A stretch of DNA of 44,257 nucleotides, taken from IMG/VR virus record IMGVR_UViG_3300006163_000007, positions 1 through 44,257 of that record; one strand, written 5' to 3'. Each line of letters begins with the position of its first letter. Position 1 is the first letter of the stretch. The position numbers and the translations under genes were made by a program. The notes beneath the pieces are model-generated. The model ran no database searches and was not told the DNA's origin. It worked only from the letters and a program-made list of their open reading frames with translations. The stretch is from a virus. This document shows positions 14,848 to 23,244 of the stretch, piece by piece.

Positions 14848-15459
14848 TCACCTTCTCCTCAGTGCAAAGTAGGCGCCGACCGCGAGCGCAACCGCGGCGG
14901 CCATGGCTCCGGCGGCGGGCCAGCCGCCGACCGCCTGGATGAGCTGTCCGATCGGGGAGCTGGACGTGATGCCGGTGGCGGCGACGTTCGCCGCGGCGAG
15001 CTGGGCCTGAGCCGTCTTCGCCTGCAGGTCGGCGATCGAGGACGCCGCCTTCACCTGCTTCTGCTGGAGGGCCAGCGCCTGCTGCTGCATGTCGATATTG
15101 GTCTTGGCCGAGTAAATGCTCGTGGCGGCCCCGGCGGCGGCGCCGACGAGGCTGGCGATCGCATCCCACTGGCCCATGCCAGCTCCGTGGACCGGCCGGG
15201 CCTCCTGGGCCAGGAACTCCGCCGCGACGGCGCGGAGGTTCGGGAAGAGCGGGGGGCCCCCGCGGGTTCCGCGAAGGCCGCCGTCGATGTCGCGCAGGAT
15301 GATCCTGGTCAGGCCGCCGCGCGTCAGGCGTCCGCGAACCAGCTGCTCCTGGAGAAACGGCGCCGCCTCGACGTCGGCGATGAAAGAAGCCGCGAACGCT
15401 CGCGCCGCCGCGGGCACGTCGTTTGGGGCCCCCAGACCGTCTTCGTACAGAGCTCTCAT
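14848..15459 (-). CDS. Membrane protein with Gln-rich helix and poly-Arg end
   Basis: This 203-aa protein has an N-terminal third that is soluble and helical. Residues about 97-115 are hydrophobic (WDAIASLVGAAAGAATSIYSA), followed by a Gln/Ala coiled region (QQQALALQQKQVKAAS). A final hydrophobic helix ends in FALRRR. Two membrane contacts and a basic tail fit a virion membrane protein facing DNA, or an injection-related protein. Confidence 0.65.
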   Translation of the reverse strand: MRALYEDGLGAPNDVPAAARAFAASFIADVEAAPFLQEQLVRGRLTRGGLTRIILRDIDGGLRGTRGGPPLFPNLRAVAAEFLAQEARPVHGAGMGQWDAIASLVGAAAGAATSIYSAKTNIDMQQQALALQQKQVKAASSIADLQAKTAQAQLAAANVAATGITSSSPIGQLIQAVGGWPAAGAMAAAVALAVGAYFALRRR

Positions 15460-15469
15460 GTCCGGATCT

Positions 15470-15817
15470 CTAGAGTGCCGCCGCGATCAGCTTCGGCGCA
15501 TTCTTGAGCAGGAAGAGTCCGATCGTCTCGACAGCCTTGACGAAGGCGCCTTTCAGCTCCTTCGACCCGACAATCACGGCGTCGGCAGCGTCGATGATGA
15601 CGTGCGCCTTGAGCGATCGGAGGTTCCTCGGCGCCTGATCCTTCTCGGCGTCGTTCCCGTTGACCAGCAGGTAGGTCTGCCGGGCACCCTGCTCGGCCAC
15701 CTCGCCGAGCAGCGCCTTGACCTCGTCCTTCTCGACGTCGACGAGATCCTTGACCGAGTCCTTCAGAACGTCCAGGACGTCGTCCTTCAGGGACGACCAG
15801 GGATTGGCGTCGGGCAT
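15470..15817 (-). CDS. Amphipathic helical protein, 115 aa
   Basis: The product starts MPDANPW, one of several structural-region proteins with Asn-Pro near the N-terminus. It then has Lys/Asp/Leu amphipathic helices (VLDVLKDSVKDLVDVEKDEVKALL) and a hydrophobic C-terminal helix (AVETIGLFLLKNAPKLIAAAL). A peripheral membrane role is possible. It follows the lipoprotein gene by ten bases. Confidence 0.55.
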   Translation of the reverse strand: MPDANPWSSLKDDVLDVLKDSVKDLVDVEKDEVKALLGEVAEQGARQTYLLVNGNDAEKDQAPRNLRSLKAHVIIDAADAVIVGSKELKGAFVKAVETIGLFLLKNAPKLIAAAL

Positions 15818-15827
15818 GGCGTCCTCC

Positions 15828-16109
15828 TCAGTTCTTGGCGTCGGCGATCAGCTTCCGGAGCTTCGCCGTCGTCGCCTTCTCGATCTTTTTCGTGTCGGCC
15901 GTCAGCTTCGGGTCGGCGTCGATGTAGGCGTCGTACTTGTTCAAGATGTCGGCGCCGGACGGATTCAGGCCCGCGTCGACGCCCGCCACGAAGGCGGAGC
16001 TCGGGCTCTGGAAGAGCGCACAGCCGCTGAGTGCGATCGGCATCACGACGATCAGGAAGAACAGCGAGATCGCGATGAGCGGCGAGAACTGCACCAACCT
16101 CTTAACCAT
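15828..16109 (-). CDS. Lipoprotein, possible outer spanin
   Basis: The 93-aa product begins with a basic tip and a long hydrophobic signal (residues about 6-27) ending in a canonical lipobox (LSGC). The mature part is short, charged and helical. ATG 16109 has a GGAGGC site; the upstream frame is discounted because it overlaps the holin-like gene. A lipoprotein beside a holin-like gene and a bitopic coiled-coil gene is the layout of holin/spanin cassettes, which suggests a Gram-negative host. Spanin identity is inferred from context. Confidence 0.6.
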   Translation of the reverse strand: MVKRLVQFSPLIAISLFFLIVVMPIALSGCALFQSPSSAFVAGVDAGLNPSGADILNKYDAYIDADPKLTADTKKIEKATTAKLRKLIADAKN

Positions 16110-16503
16110 TTTTGCCTCCATCACCGCCGGAAGTCGGCGGCTCTTTCTTCGGAAACAGGGACGTCAACACCGACAGGAACTTGTCGTGGAAGGCCGCCGC
16201 CCCGACCGCGACGAAGGTCAGGATCAGCAGGTGCAGGCCCCAGCCGGTAGCGGTCTTCGCCCCGAAGACGTCCGGCGAGAGGGCCTTCGCGGCGGCGCCC
16301 AGGCCGTAGCTCAGCACGATCACGAGCAGCGGCTCGCGACCGTCGACGACCCCCTTGAACATCGCCTTCAGGCCCTCGACCAGGAATGAGACGCCCGCGG
16401 CGATCCCGCCGTACGAGAGCAGGAACCGGAGCACAAGCTCCTTGACCGGATCCGCTTTCTCGTCGGCCAGGAACGTCACCATCGCCGTCAACATCGTCAA
16501 CAT
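16102..16503 (-). CDS. Holin-like small membrane protein
   Basis: The 133-aa product has about three hydrophobic segments (VLRFLLSYGGIAAGVSFLV, LLVIVLSYGLGAAAKAL, LHLLILTFVAVGAAAF) and a charged Lys/Pro/Gly tail. Size and topology match phage holins, which open the inner membrane at lysis. Position between a bitopic coiled-coil protein and a lipoprotein supports this. No endolysin gene is recognisable nearby. ATG 16503 has a GAGGAGG site. Confidence 0.6.
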   Translation of the reverse strand: MLTMLTAMVTFLADEKADPVKELVLRFLLSYGGIAAGVSFLVEGLKAMFKGVVDGREPLLVIVLSYGLGAAAKALSPDVFGAKTATGWGLHLLILTFVAVGAAAFHDKFLSVLTSLFPKKEPPTSGGDGGKNG

Positions 16504-16584
16504 ATCGCCTCCTCTATTTTTCCCGCCCGTCCCCCCGGGCTTTCGGATAGATACTCGCCCGATCGCCGGATCAGAACCGACCAG

Positions 16585-16845
16585 CTAGGAGACGGACGGT
16601 TCCGGACCGGCGCCATCGGACGCCGTCTGACGCTTTGCTTCCCGGAGTCTCCGGGTCGTGACGCGCTCTTCGAGGACGCGGATCGCTTCCTCGATCTTCT
16701 TCTTCACCTGCGCCTTCGTCTCGGGGTCCGTGTTCGGATCGTTGTAGAGATCGAGGAGCTTTTGCGCTTCTTCCGAGATCTCCTTCCGGGCGATTCCGGA
16801 TCGGACGCAAAGCATCTTGACGGTGCTCCTTGTCAGATTCGTCAT
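16585..16845 (-). CDS. Hypothetical helical protein, 86 aa
   Basis: The ATG at 16845 overlaps the previous stop by one base (TGATG), with GGGAGG upstream. The product is helical and charged (EEAQKLLDLYNDPNTDPETKAQVKKKIEEAIRVLEERV) with a polar C-terminus. It has no membrane segment. It lies inside the lysis-like group and could regulate it or be an unrelated small protein. Confidence 0.55.
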   Translation of the reverse strand: MTNLTRSTVKMLCVRSGIARKEISEEAQKLLDLYNDPNTDPETKAQVKKKIEEAIRVLEERVTTRRLREAKRQTASDGAGPEPSVS

Positions 16846-17138
16846 CACTTGCCTCCCTTCGACTTTGGCTGCTCCATCATGAGCCGGAGGAGTTTCATGA
16901 GATCGAGCATCTCGTCCTCTGACTCCACCCGCTTCTTGTTGCACTCTCTCAGGTCCTTGTACAGCTCGTCCCGGACCTGATCGGCCCGGTCACGTTCCTT
17001 GTTCCCGCGATGCCAGAGCGCCGGAACCACGGTCACACAGACTGCCGCCAGGGCGCCGATGATCGTCCAGGCGAGAGGACTGATTCCTCCCGCCGGAGGA
17101 TCCGCCGCAAAGATCATGCAGGGGAGGGAAAGCCACAT
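16845..17138 (-). CDS. Bitopic membrane protein with coiled coil, possible inner spanin
   Basis: This 97-aa protein has a signal-like start (residues 1-12), a transmembrane segment (about 21-42), then a basic hinge and an Arg/Asp/Glu-rich coiled coil (NKERDRADQVRDELYKDLREC onward) ending in lysines. An N-terminal membrane span with a periplasmic coiled coil is the form of an inner-membrane spanin; the lipoprotein at 15828-16109 would be its partner. This is context-based inference. Confidence 0.55.
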   Translation of the reverse strand: MWLSLPCMIFAADPPAGGISPLAWTIIGALAAVCVTVVPALWHRGNKERDRADQVRDELYKDLRECNKKRVESEDEMLDLMKLLRLMMEQPKSKGGK

Positions 17139-17181
17139 CGCCTCTTCACCAACCTTTCCTTGTCCCCGGTCGCGTCGACTA

Positions 17182-17187
17182 ATTCTA
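17182..17187 (-). promoter_or_regulatory. Possible -10 box before the lysis-like group
   Basis: The minus strand reads TAGAAT in the 75-base gap upstream of the 17138 start. No good -35 box is visible at 16-18 bases, so this is a weak candidate promoter for the lysis-like genes. Confidence 0.2.
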
Positions 17188-17213
17188 CTCCAGTTTGAAC
17201 GCTCGATCTACGG

Positions 17214-17723
17214 TTACCCTGAAACGTCCTTCACGAGGCCGTCGATGCTCCGGCTGTTCCTGGCGATCTCTGCGAGCTTTTTCTCGCACTCCATGCAAGA
17301 GCCAATATTTGTCAGATCGTTCGGCTCCAGGCCTTCTGGCGTGTCGTCCCAGGCCTGCTGCTTTCCGCAGCCTCCGCAGCACATGACCGGACGGCGGGTC
17401 ATACACTCCGGATCACCGATGTCATTGGCAATCCTCTTCGCGGAACAGTCGTGGCAGAAGTACTGTCTCGGAGGAGGCCCCTTGTAGACCAGCTTTCCGT
17501 CCACGAAGATGTCTGCCCTCCTGGAGGCTATTCCCATCGTCTTCCCGCAGGTGCAGGCAACCTTATCGAGAATGTCGGTGGGATCAGGCTTGAAGGTCAG
17601 GCATTTCTTGCACAAGAGGCCGGAGAGCTTCTCCTTGGCGAAGCCCTCCACTCTCGCGAGCCCTCCGCGGCGGCGGCACACGGCGCATATCTGGAAGTTC
17701 AGTTTGGACGCTGCGTTGGACAT
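17214..17723 (-). CDS. Multi-zinc-ribbon protein
   Basis: The 169-aa product has at least six Cys pairs: CAVC, CKKC, CTCG, CHDC, CCGGC and CMEC, enough for about three zinc sites. No catalytic residues or membrane segment are apparent. It sits between the fibre gene and the lysis-like group. Phages often carry such ribbon proteins, which may contact DNA, RNA or proteins; nothing narrows it further. Confidence 0.65.
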   Translation of the reverse strand: MSNAASKLNFQICAVCRRRGGLARVEGFAKEKLSGLLCKKCLTFKPDPTDILDKVACTCGKTMGIASRRADIFVDGKLVYKGPPPRQYFCHDCSAKRIANDIGDPECMTRRPVMCCGGCGKQQAWDDTPEGLEPNDLTNIGSCMECEKKLAEIARNSRSIDGLVKDVSG

Positions 17724-17731
17724 CGTTCTAC

Positions 17732-19669
17732 CTAGTTCATGTTGTAGACGAGACCGGCCGTGCCCGGATTTCCGTTGCTGCTGGCTCCACCGTTGCCTGC
17801 GCTGGTTCCCTTTGTTCCTCCGGCTCCGGCAGCCGCCGTTATCGTCGGGCCGGACGGGCCTGAGTAGACTGCGATCCCACCAGCGCCGCCGCCTCCGCCA
17901 CCACCACCGCTTCCGTCAGTGAAGGCGTTTCCGCCGTTTGCGCCAGCTCCACCGTCTGCTTTGATGGTGAGCGCCCCGCTCTGGGACGTCGTTACGACGA
18001 CGACCAGGGAGCCGGAACTTCCGGCACCGCCGCCGCCGCCGCCCTTACCGCCCAGGACGCCGCCAGCGGGCGAGGTGCCGCTGTCGCCTCCGGCGCCGCC
18101 CGGGGTCGAAAGCAACCACGACGCACCGCCGCCGCCGCCCGAGCCGCCAGGGCCACCCTTGTTGGTGGTTGCGTTTCCGCCGCCCGCGCCGCCGCCTGCA
18201 CCGTTCTCCGATACGAACTTGCGCTTGCTGGTGGCGTTCATGGCGAACGGGAAGATGCTCCCCTGGATGAGCGTTATCGCATCGGCCAGGGAGAGGCGAT
18301 AGTCGTTGGCTCCGGCAGCCGTCGGGGAGACGCCGCCTGCTCCGCCGGTCGCGCCGACCGTGTTACTTCCACCGACGCCGCCAGCTCCGGCTCCAGGCGC
18401 AGTTCCCAGGGTAATGGTTGTTCCGAACACGGCGGATGCGTTGTTGGTCCCAGCTGTTCCGCCCGCGCCGTTCACCTGACCTGCGGGAGTACTCACGGCG
18501 TCGGAGCCAGCCACGCCAGCGCGTCCGGATGCGCTGATGGTGCCCGTTCCGCTGATGGCCCTGGCGTAGACGAAGACCGCGCCCTGCGAGCCGCCGCCTG
18601 CGCCGCCGCCGCCGCCGTTCGCAGCCGCGACGCCGCCCGCGCCGCCCGCCGTTCCGATGAAGGCAGACGTGATCGTGCCGCTCGCCATCGTCAGCGTGCC
18701 GTTGATGAAGAGCGCGATGTACGAGTCCGCGGAGTTCTGGGTCAGCGTGAAGCCAGCCAGATTGACGTTCGTGTAGTTTTTGAGCGGCGTGCCCGACGCT
18801 AGCGCGGTGTCCGCGACCAGCGTTAGCGAAGAGTCCGCGCCGTTTCCGAACCAGTACGGGTTCATCACGCCCAGGCCGAGGGATGTCCCGAGAGTCCCGT
18901 CGATGGTGGTGACGTTCGTGAGGTTGTGGCTGTTGAAGTTGACGTCGCCCTGCATCGTTCCGCCCGTGAGCGGAAGAAACGTGCTGTCCGTCACCTTGAG
19001 GCCGGACCCGGACTTCGTGAGCGTTACTCCGTCCAGCTTCACAGTGACGGAGTCGGCGTCGACCTGGATACCGTCGCCCGCGCCGACGTTCAACGTGTTC
19101 CCGGTCTTTGTCAGTCCGGCGCCCGCCGTGACCTCACCCAGGCCGGAGAACTGGGTCCAGGTGATCGCGGTCGTCCCGACCGTGACGGTGCCGGTATTCG
19201 TGCAGACGAATCCGGCGCCCGTGTTGACCGTGCCGCTCTGGGTGAAGGTGTAGGCTCCCTGAAACTCCGTCCCCTGGTTGTTGTCGAGAGCTCGCGTCAG
19301 GACGAATAGACTTCCGCCGCTCCCGGCCGCCGTCACCGTGTAGATGCCGTTGTACGGCGCGTTCGCGGCGGTCTCGTCCTTGACCAGGATCCGGTCGCCG
19401 ACCGAGAAGCCGGTGACACCATCGACTGTGAGCGCCCCGAACGCGTTTGCCGTGATCGTCGCGCCGACCCCAGACGAGCCGTTCGCGTAGGTGTACGCGG
19501 GCAGCGCCGCGGCGGTCGCCACCTTCACGCTGTTCTTCGGAGAGAGGCCCTGGGCGACGGAATCGACGTACGCCTTGTTGGCGATGTCGGTGTCGGCCGA
19601 CGGCGTGTTGCCGTTCTTCTCGGCGAACTCCGCCGAGATGCCGGTCCCGTTCCTCTGTACCGTACTCAT
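17732..19669 (-). CDS. Tail-fibre-like protein with glycine-rich C-terminus
   Basis: The 645-aa protein starts with a region typical of phage fibre/tail proteins: DIANKAYVDSVAQGLSPKNSVK, with the NKAYVDS motif, followed by beta-repeat segments to about residue 250. From about 330 to the end it is dominated by Gly-rich blocks such as GGGGGAGGGSQG separated by short hydrophobic strands. This resembles the polyglycine sandwich of phage receptor-binding adhesins. It is probably trimeric and binds host surfaces. It is eight bases from the zinc-ribbon gene and abuts the beta-helix spike gene. Confidence 0.75.
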   Translation of the reverse strand: MSTVQRNGTGISAEFAEKNGNTPSADTDIANKAYVDSVAQGLSPKNSVKVATAAALPAYTYANGSSGVGATITANAFGALTVDGVTGFSVGDRILVKDETAANAPYNGIYTVTAAGSGGSLFVLTRALDNNQGTEFQGAYTFTQSGTVNTGAGFVCTNTGTVTVGTTAITWTQFSGLGEVTAGAGLTKTGNTLNVGAGDGIQVDADSVTVKLDGVTLTKSGSGLKVTDSTFLPLTGGTMQGDVNFNSHNLTNVTTIDGTLGTSLGLGVMNPYWFGNGADSSLTLVADTALASGTPLKNYTNVNLAGFTLTQNSADSYIALFINGTLTMASGTITSAFIGTAGGAGGVAAANGGGGGAGGGSQGAVFVYARAISGTGTISASGRAGVAGSDAVSTPAGQVNGAGGTAGTNNASAVFGTTITLGTAPGAGAGGVGGSNTVGATGGAGGVSPTAAGANDYRLSLADAITLIQGSIFPFAMNATSKRKFVSENGAGGGAGGGNATTNKGGPGGSGGGGGASWLLSTPGGAGGDSGTSPAGGVLGGKGGGGGGAGSSGSLVVVVTTSQSGALTIKADGGAGANGGNAFTDGSGGGGGGGGAGGIAVYSGPSGPTITAAAGAGGTKGTSAGNGGASSNGNPGTAGLVYNMN

Positions 19670-21070
19670 TTAGAGAGCCCCCTGGCTGGTGAAGAAGAGC
19701 TCAGGAAGCCCATGACTTCCGTTCACGGTATCCTTCACCTGGACCTCGTAGGTGACGTATGGCGGCTGGCACAGGCCGGAGGTGATGTCGAGACGCAGCA
19801 GCATTCGATCTCCGGCCGGAACGCTCGTCGTTGCGGTGACCGACGTGCCGGAGGCGTCCGTGAACAGCTCCTTGACGTCGATCGAATTGGCGCCTTTGTT
19901 CTCGACCGTGCCGTCTCCCTGGAGACCTTTCGGATTCGCGATGGACATCATCGAGACAAAGGCATTCGTCGTGACGGCGGAATACTGACTGAGGGTCGCG
20001 CCGAGAACCTTGCTATTCACCCCCAGGATGGTCGACCCGGTCATCCCGCTGTTGCCGGTGTACGTGTTCGAGTCGGCGGCTCCGGTCTCGGTGACCTTGC
20101 AGTTCTTGTTCCCGGAGACGACGATTCCAGATCCGGCGATGCGGATAGCCTCGGAGGTGTACGTGAAGTCGCATCCGGAAATCGACCCGCCGGTCATGTC
20201 GGCGGAGACATCGATCGCACGGGTGGGACTCGCCCTGAAGGTGCATCCCGTCACCGCGAACGGTCCGACGGTGACGAACTTGATGATGCTCAGGTAGGCG
20301 CCGCCACGGAATTCCGTAGTCGAGATGACCACCCCTCTTGAGTCTCCGACCTGGACGGTCCCGTTCGGTGCGCCGTCGGACGCGAATCGACAGGCAGATA
20401 TGTTGACCTGCCCGAGATTCATGACCGTTCCGCAATCGAATCGGCTCGTGGTGGCGTAGACGAACGCTCCACCGTCGATTCCGCCAGCCTTGATCAGGCC
20501 GTTCACCCCAAGCCAGGAGCAGTTTGCGATGAAGAGGAACGGCGCGAGATTCGCGGTATCGCACTTGTAGTGGACGGCGCCGACCAGATCGGCCACGAAG
20601 ATGTAGGTTTCTACGAACAGCCAGCTCGCGCCGCTGAAGTCGTAGACGCCGTATTTGAGATTGTAAAGGGATAGGCTGAACGAGTTGAAATTTGCCCAGA
20701 AGTTTGGATCGTTCACCGAGAAGCCGATCTGTCCGTCCACCCCCTGTCCGTTGATGTCGAAGTACGAGAAGGACAGGGACTTCGAGCTCGAGGACGTGTG
20801 GCTGTACGTGAACGCCGCAATGACGTTCGACGACAGGTCGAATATGGCAAGCCCGTTTCCGCATCCGACGATCGAGACGCTCTTGTCGGGAAGGGTGATG
20901 GTTGCCGACAGATAGTGCGTTGCCTGGAGAAGGTAGATGGAACCGCCGATGTCCGGGAGATTGTTGACCGCCTCCTGGACGTCGACGAAATCCGACTCGA
21001 TGAGATCGGTGCCGACAACGAATGTTGCGGCAACGATGTCCTGGAACTCGATGGCACTTCTGGATCTCAT
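19670..21070 (-). CDS. Beta-helix spike protein A
   Basis: The 466-aa protein shows the repetitive strand-turn pattern of a right-handed beta-helix (VVISTTEFRGGAYLS, FAVTGCTFRASPT, GGSISGCDFTYTS, GIVVSGNKNCKV), as in pectate-lyase-like phage spikes. Its first 85 residues, starting AIEFQDIVAATFVVG at 6-20, are homologous to those of spike B (21246-22460) while the rest diverges. The shared head is probably the particle anchor and the divergent body the receptor-recognition or glycan-cleaving part. The C-terminal about 100 residues look like a beta-sandwich cap. No catalytic residues can be assigned by eye. Confidence 0.75.
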   Translation of the reverse strand: MRSRSAIEFQDIVAATFVVGTDLIESDFVDVQEAVNNLPDIGGSIYLLQATHYLSATITLPDKSVSIVGCGNGLAIFDLSSNVIAAFTYSHTSSSSKSLSFSYFDINGQGVDGQIGFSVNDPNFWANFNSFSLSLYNLKYGVYDFSGASWLFVETYIFVADLVGAVHYKCDTANLAPFLFIANCSWLGVNGLIKAGGIDGGAFVYATTSRFDCGTVMNLGQVNISACRFASDGAPNGTVQVGDSRGVVISTTEFRGGAYLSIIKFVTVGPFAVTGCTFRASPTRAIDVSADMTGGSISGCDFTYTSEAIRIAGSGIVVSGNKNCKVTETGAADSNTYTGNSGMTGSTILGVNSKVLGATLSQYSAVTTNAFVSMMSIANPKGLQGDGTVENKGANSIDVKELFTDASGTSVTATTSVPAGDRMLLRLDITSGLCQPPYVTYEVQVKDTVNGSHGLPELFFTSQGAL

Positions 21071-21235
21071 CTAGTTTTTGACCTTTTGGAGACCGGTGCG
21101 CGTCTTCTCGTACTCTGCACGACAGCTGTCGCAGCGCGGCTTGGGGTGGATCAGCCTGCCCACGGCCTTGATGTTGTACATCGGCCTGGGCGTCCCGTCC
21201 GGGATCTGCTTTCCGCACTGACAGCAAACGGTCAT
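21071..21235 (-). CDS. Tiny zinc-ribbon protein, 54 aa
   Basis: The gene reads from the ATG at 21235 to the TAG at 21071, exactly filling the gap between the two spike genes. The product has CQCGKQ near the start (CCxC, residues 4-7) and CDSCRAEY in the middle (CxxC), a complete zinc-ribbon pair, and ends TGLQKVKN. Its stop abuts the next ATG at 21070. It resembles the other small ribbon proteins of this genome; function unknown. Confidence 0.65.
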   Translation of the reverse strand: MTVCCQCGKQIPDGTPRPMYNIKAVGRLIHPKPRCDSCRAEYEKTRTGLQKVKN

Positions 21236-21245
21236 AGTCAGTCCT

Positions 21246-22460
21246 CTAGGCCACGTTCGCGATCGTGGTGTCGTAGAGAGAATTCGCGCCGACCTTCGTC
21301 ACTCCGCCGCCGGTACTGATGCCGGTGCATCCGGCGGCGATGTTGAAGTTCGCTCCCGCCAGCTCGAGGATAGTCTTGTGGGCACCGGTCGAAGCGAAGC
21401 AGCCTCGGAACGAACCGTACGTCGCGGCGGTCCGGATCGCCGCGGTCGTTGAGTCGAGGAACTCCCCGGTCACCATGCAGTAGTTCGCTCCCGCCAGGAT
21501 GTCGACCTGGACGGCGGCGGGCGTGAAGAACGTGTTGACGGTGATCTGGACCTGGATCGCATTCACGACGATCGAGCAACTGAACGGCTTGATGTAGTAG
21601 TTCGACCACGAGCCGCTGATCTTGTAGGTCCCGCCGCCGCCGAAGAGCTTGCCGGTGCAGACGCCCCAGTAGCTCTGACCCATGATCTCGAAGGTGCAGG
21701 CGCCCTGGCATTCGAGCTCCAGGCCGTCGGAGCACATGAGGCCGTCGCAGGCCGAATTGCTCGAACAGGTCAGGTGCGGCGTGCCGCTCAAGATCAGGTC
21801 GCCGTCGAAGTCGATCTTCCAGCCGAGATCCAGGATCGGCGCGACGCCCTGCTCGTTCGAGAGCATACACTGGTCGAACCAGACCACCATCCCGAAGTCG
21901 AACGACCCGGCCGACATCGGGCTCGTCACCAGGGGCGAGTCCGCCGCCGGGGAGAAGATCGTGCAGAAGGCGAACCGGACCTCGACGGGCTCCGTGTAGT
22001 CCTGGTCGCCGTCGGTGATGTCGAGGGCAATCTGCCAGCCCGTCAGCTGGACGAACTGGATGTACGGCTTCCCGTATGAGTTCGCGTCGCTGACCTCCAG
22101 GAAGGCGTCGCCCGCGACGTTGCCGCCTACCGACGAGAGGTCGCGGATCATGTAGCGATGGAATCCGGTCAGTCCGTCCGGGATCCTGAAGAGCGGCCCG
22201 CCGCTGAACGTCGGGACCAGAACCGTCGCGCCCGGCCCGCAGCCGACGATCTCAACCTCCATGTTCGGAAGATCGATCGTGGCGGGAATTCTGTGGGATC
22301 CGTCCAGGCAGACGATCTTCCCTCCGGGGGACTGAAGACTGGCGATCGCCTCGGAAAGCGTCGTGAAGTCGGCGCTCTGGAGATCGCCCCCGACGACGAA
22401 CGTCGCCGCGACGATGTCCTGGAACTCGATGGCATTCCTGGATCTTGGAGCTGCGTTCAT
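21246..22460 (-). CDS. Beta-helix spike protein B
   Basis: This 404-aa protein is a paralogue of spike A. Residues 10-24 (AIEFQDIVAATFVVG) and the following region up to IVGCGPG (about 85) align, including the EAI...GG pattern and ATIDLP. The rest has beta-helix-like strands but little similarity to spike A. Two spikes with one anchor suggest two receptor specificities or a branched spike. The start overlaps the previous stop by four bases. Confidence 0.75.
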   Translation of the reverse strand: MNAAPRSRNAIEFQDIVAATFVVGGDLQSADFTTLSEAIASLQSPGGKIVCLDGSHRIPATIDLPNMEVEIVGCGPGATVLVPTFSGGPLFRIPDGLTGFHRYMIRDLSSVGGNVAGDAFLEVSDANSYGKPYIQFVQLTGWQIALDITDGDQDYTEPVEVRFAFCTIFSPAADSPLVTSPMSAGSFDFGMVVWFDQCMLSNEQGVAPILDLGWKIDFDGDLILSGTPHLTCSSNSACDGLMCSDGLELECQGACTFEIMGQSYWGVCTGKLFGGGGTYKISGSWSNYYIKPFSCSIVVNAIQVQITVNTFFTPAAVQVDILAGANYCMVTGEFLDSTTAAIRTAATYGSFRGCFASTGAHKTILELAGANFNIAAGCTGISTGGGVTKVGANSLYDTTIANVA

Positions 22461-22747
22461 ACGATCCTTTTCTGCGAGCTCGCGATCCTGGCGGCCTTCG
22501 TCCGCCTGCGCTGTTCGAGCCCGCGTGATCTCGCCGACGCCGGGGACATGAACTTCCGGACGTCCTCGTCCGTCGCGGGCCGGAGCGTGCTTGCGTACTT
22601 CTCAGCGCAGGCGTCGTGCCTTCGAAGCGTGATGACCGCTCCGGTGGAGACCACGACGAATCGCTTCTCGGCAGCCTCTCGTGGATCCGTGATCGGCTTG
22701 CGACAGTCAGGACGTTGACAGATGCATGTCTGTTCCGTCACCGTCAC
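22457..22747 (-). CDS. Small Cys-containing basic protein, 96 aa
   Basis: The ATG at 22747 overlaps the preceding stop (ATGA). The N-terminus has CICQRPDCRKPI, a knuckle-like Cys cluster, and the middle another Cys (HDAC). The C-terminal third is very basic (RSRGLEQRRRTKAARIASSQKR). It may be a small DNA-binding or assembly protein. No family recognised. Confidence 0.6.
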   Translation of the reverse strand: MTVTEQTCICQRPDCRKPITDPREAAEKRFVVVSTGAVITLRRHDACAEKYASTLRPATDEDVRKFMSPASARSRGLEQRRRTKAARIASSQKRIV

Positions 22748-23232
22748 ACCGGCTTCTGCATCGAGTTGACTTCGCTCACGGTGAGATCGTTCGTGACGTC
22801 GTCGTTCGTGACGGAGACGCGGTAGTAGCGGCGGGTCACGGAGTAGACGCGGTTCACCTGGGCGGCAGCGTCCGCGGCGGCGCCGTTCAGCGAGAAGGAG
22901 TCGACCTGCCTCCAGGTCACGCCGTCGGAGCTGTTCTCGACGAGCACGGTCGCGTCGACGGTCTGGCCCGCGTCCGGCTCCAGGTAGACCGAGATCCCGA
23001 AGGACTCGTACTGCAGGCAGTCGCGGGCTGCTCCGACGAACGTGTCGGTGTGGTTGATGGGAGTCGTCGTCTCGATGTTCTGGACCTGGGTGACCTGGGT
23101 CAGGACGACGTTGACGTTCCCGCCGCCTCCGCCGCCGACCGAGACCGGCAGGGGATTGGACGAGGAGATCGGAACGCCGTCCTCGTCGTGCAGGACCGAC
23201 GGCCAGAGGTTTGGATTCAGTGGCGCGGGCAT
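22744..23232 (-). CDS. Beta-sandwich structural protein
   Basis: This 162-aa protein starts MPAPLNPNLW (Asn-Pro at residues 6-7) and ISSSNPLPVSVGGGGGG, then repeated beta segments: YESFGISVYLEPDAGQTVDATVLVENSSDGVTW and RYYRVSVTNDDVTN. The pattern is that of a carbohydrate-binding or virion-decorating beta-sandwich seen in phage structural regions. It is followed by the spike genes, so it may be part of the vertex or spike base. Confidence 0.6.
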   Translation of the reverse strand: MPAPLNPNLWPSVLHDEDGVPISSSNPLPVSVGGGGGGNVNVVLTQVTQVQNIETTTPINHTDTFVGAARDCLQYESFGISVYLEPDAGQTVDATVLVENSSDGVTWRQVDSFSLNGAAADAAAQVNRVYSVTRRYYRVSVTNDDVTNDLTVSEVNSMQKPV

Positions 23233-23244
23233 CTCATCTCCTCG

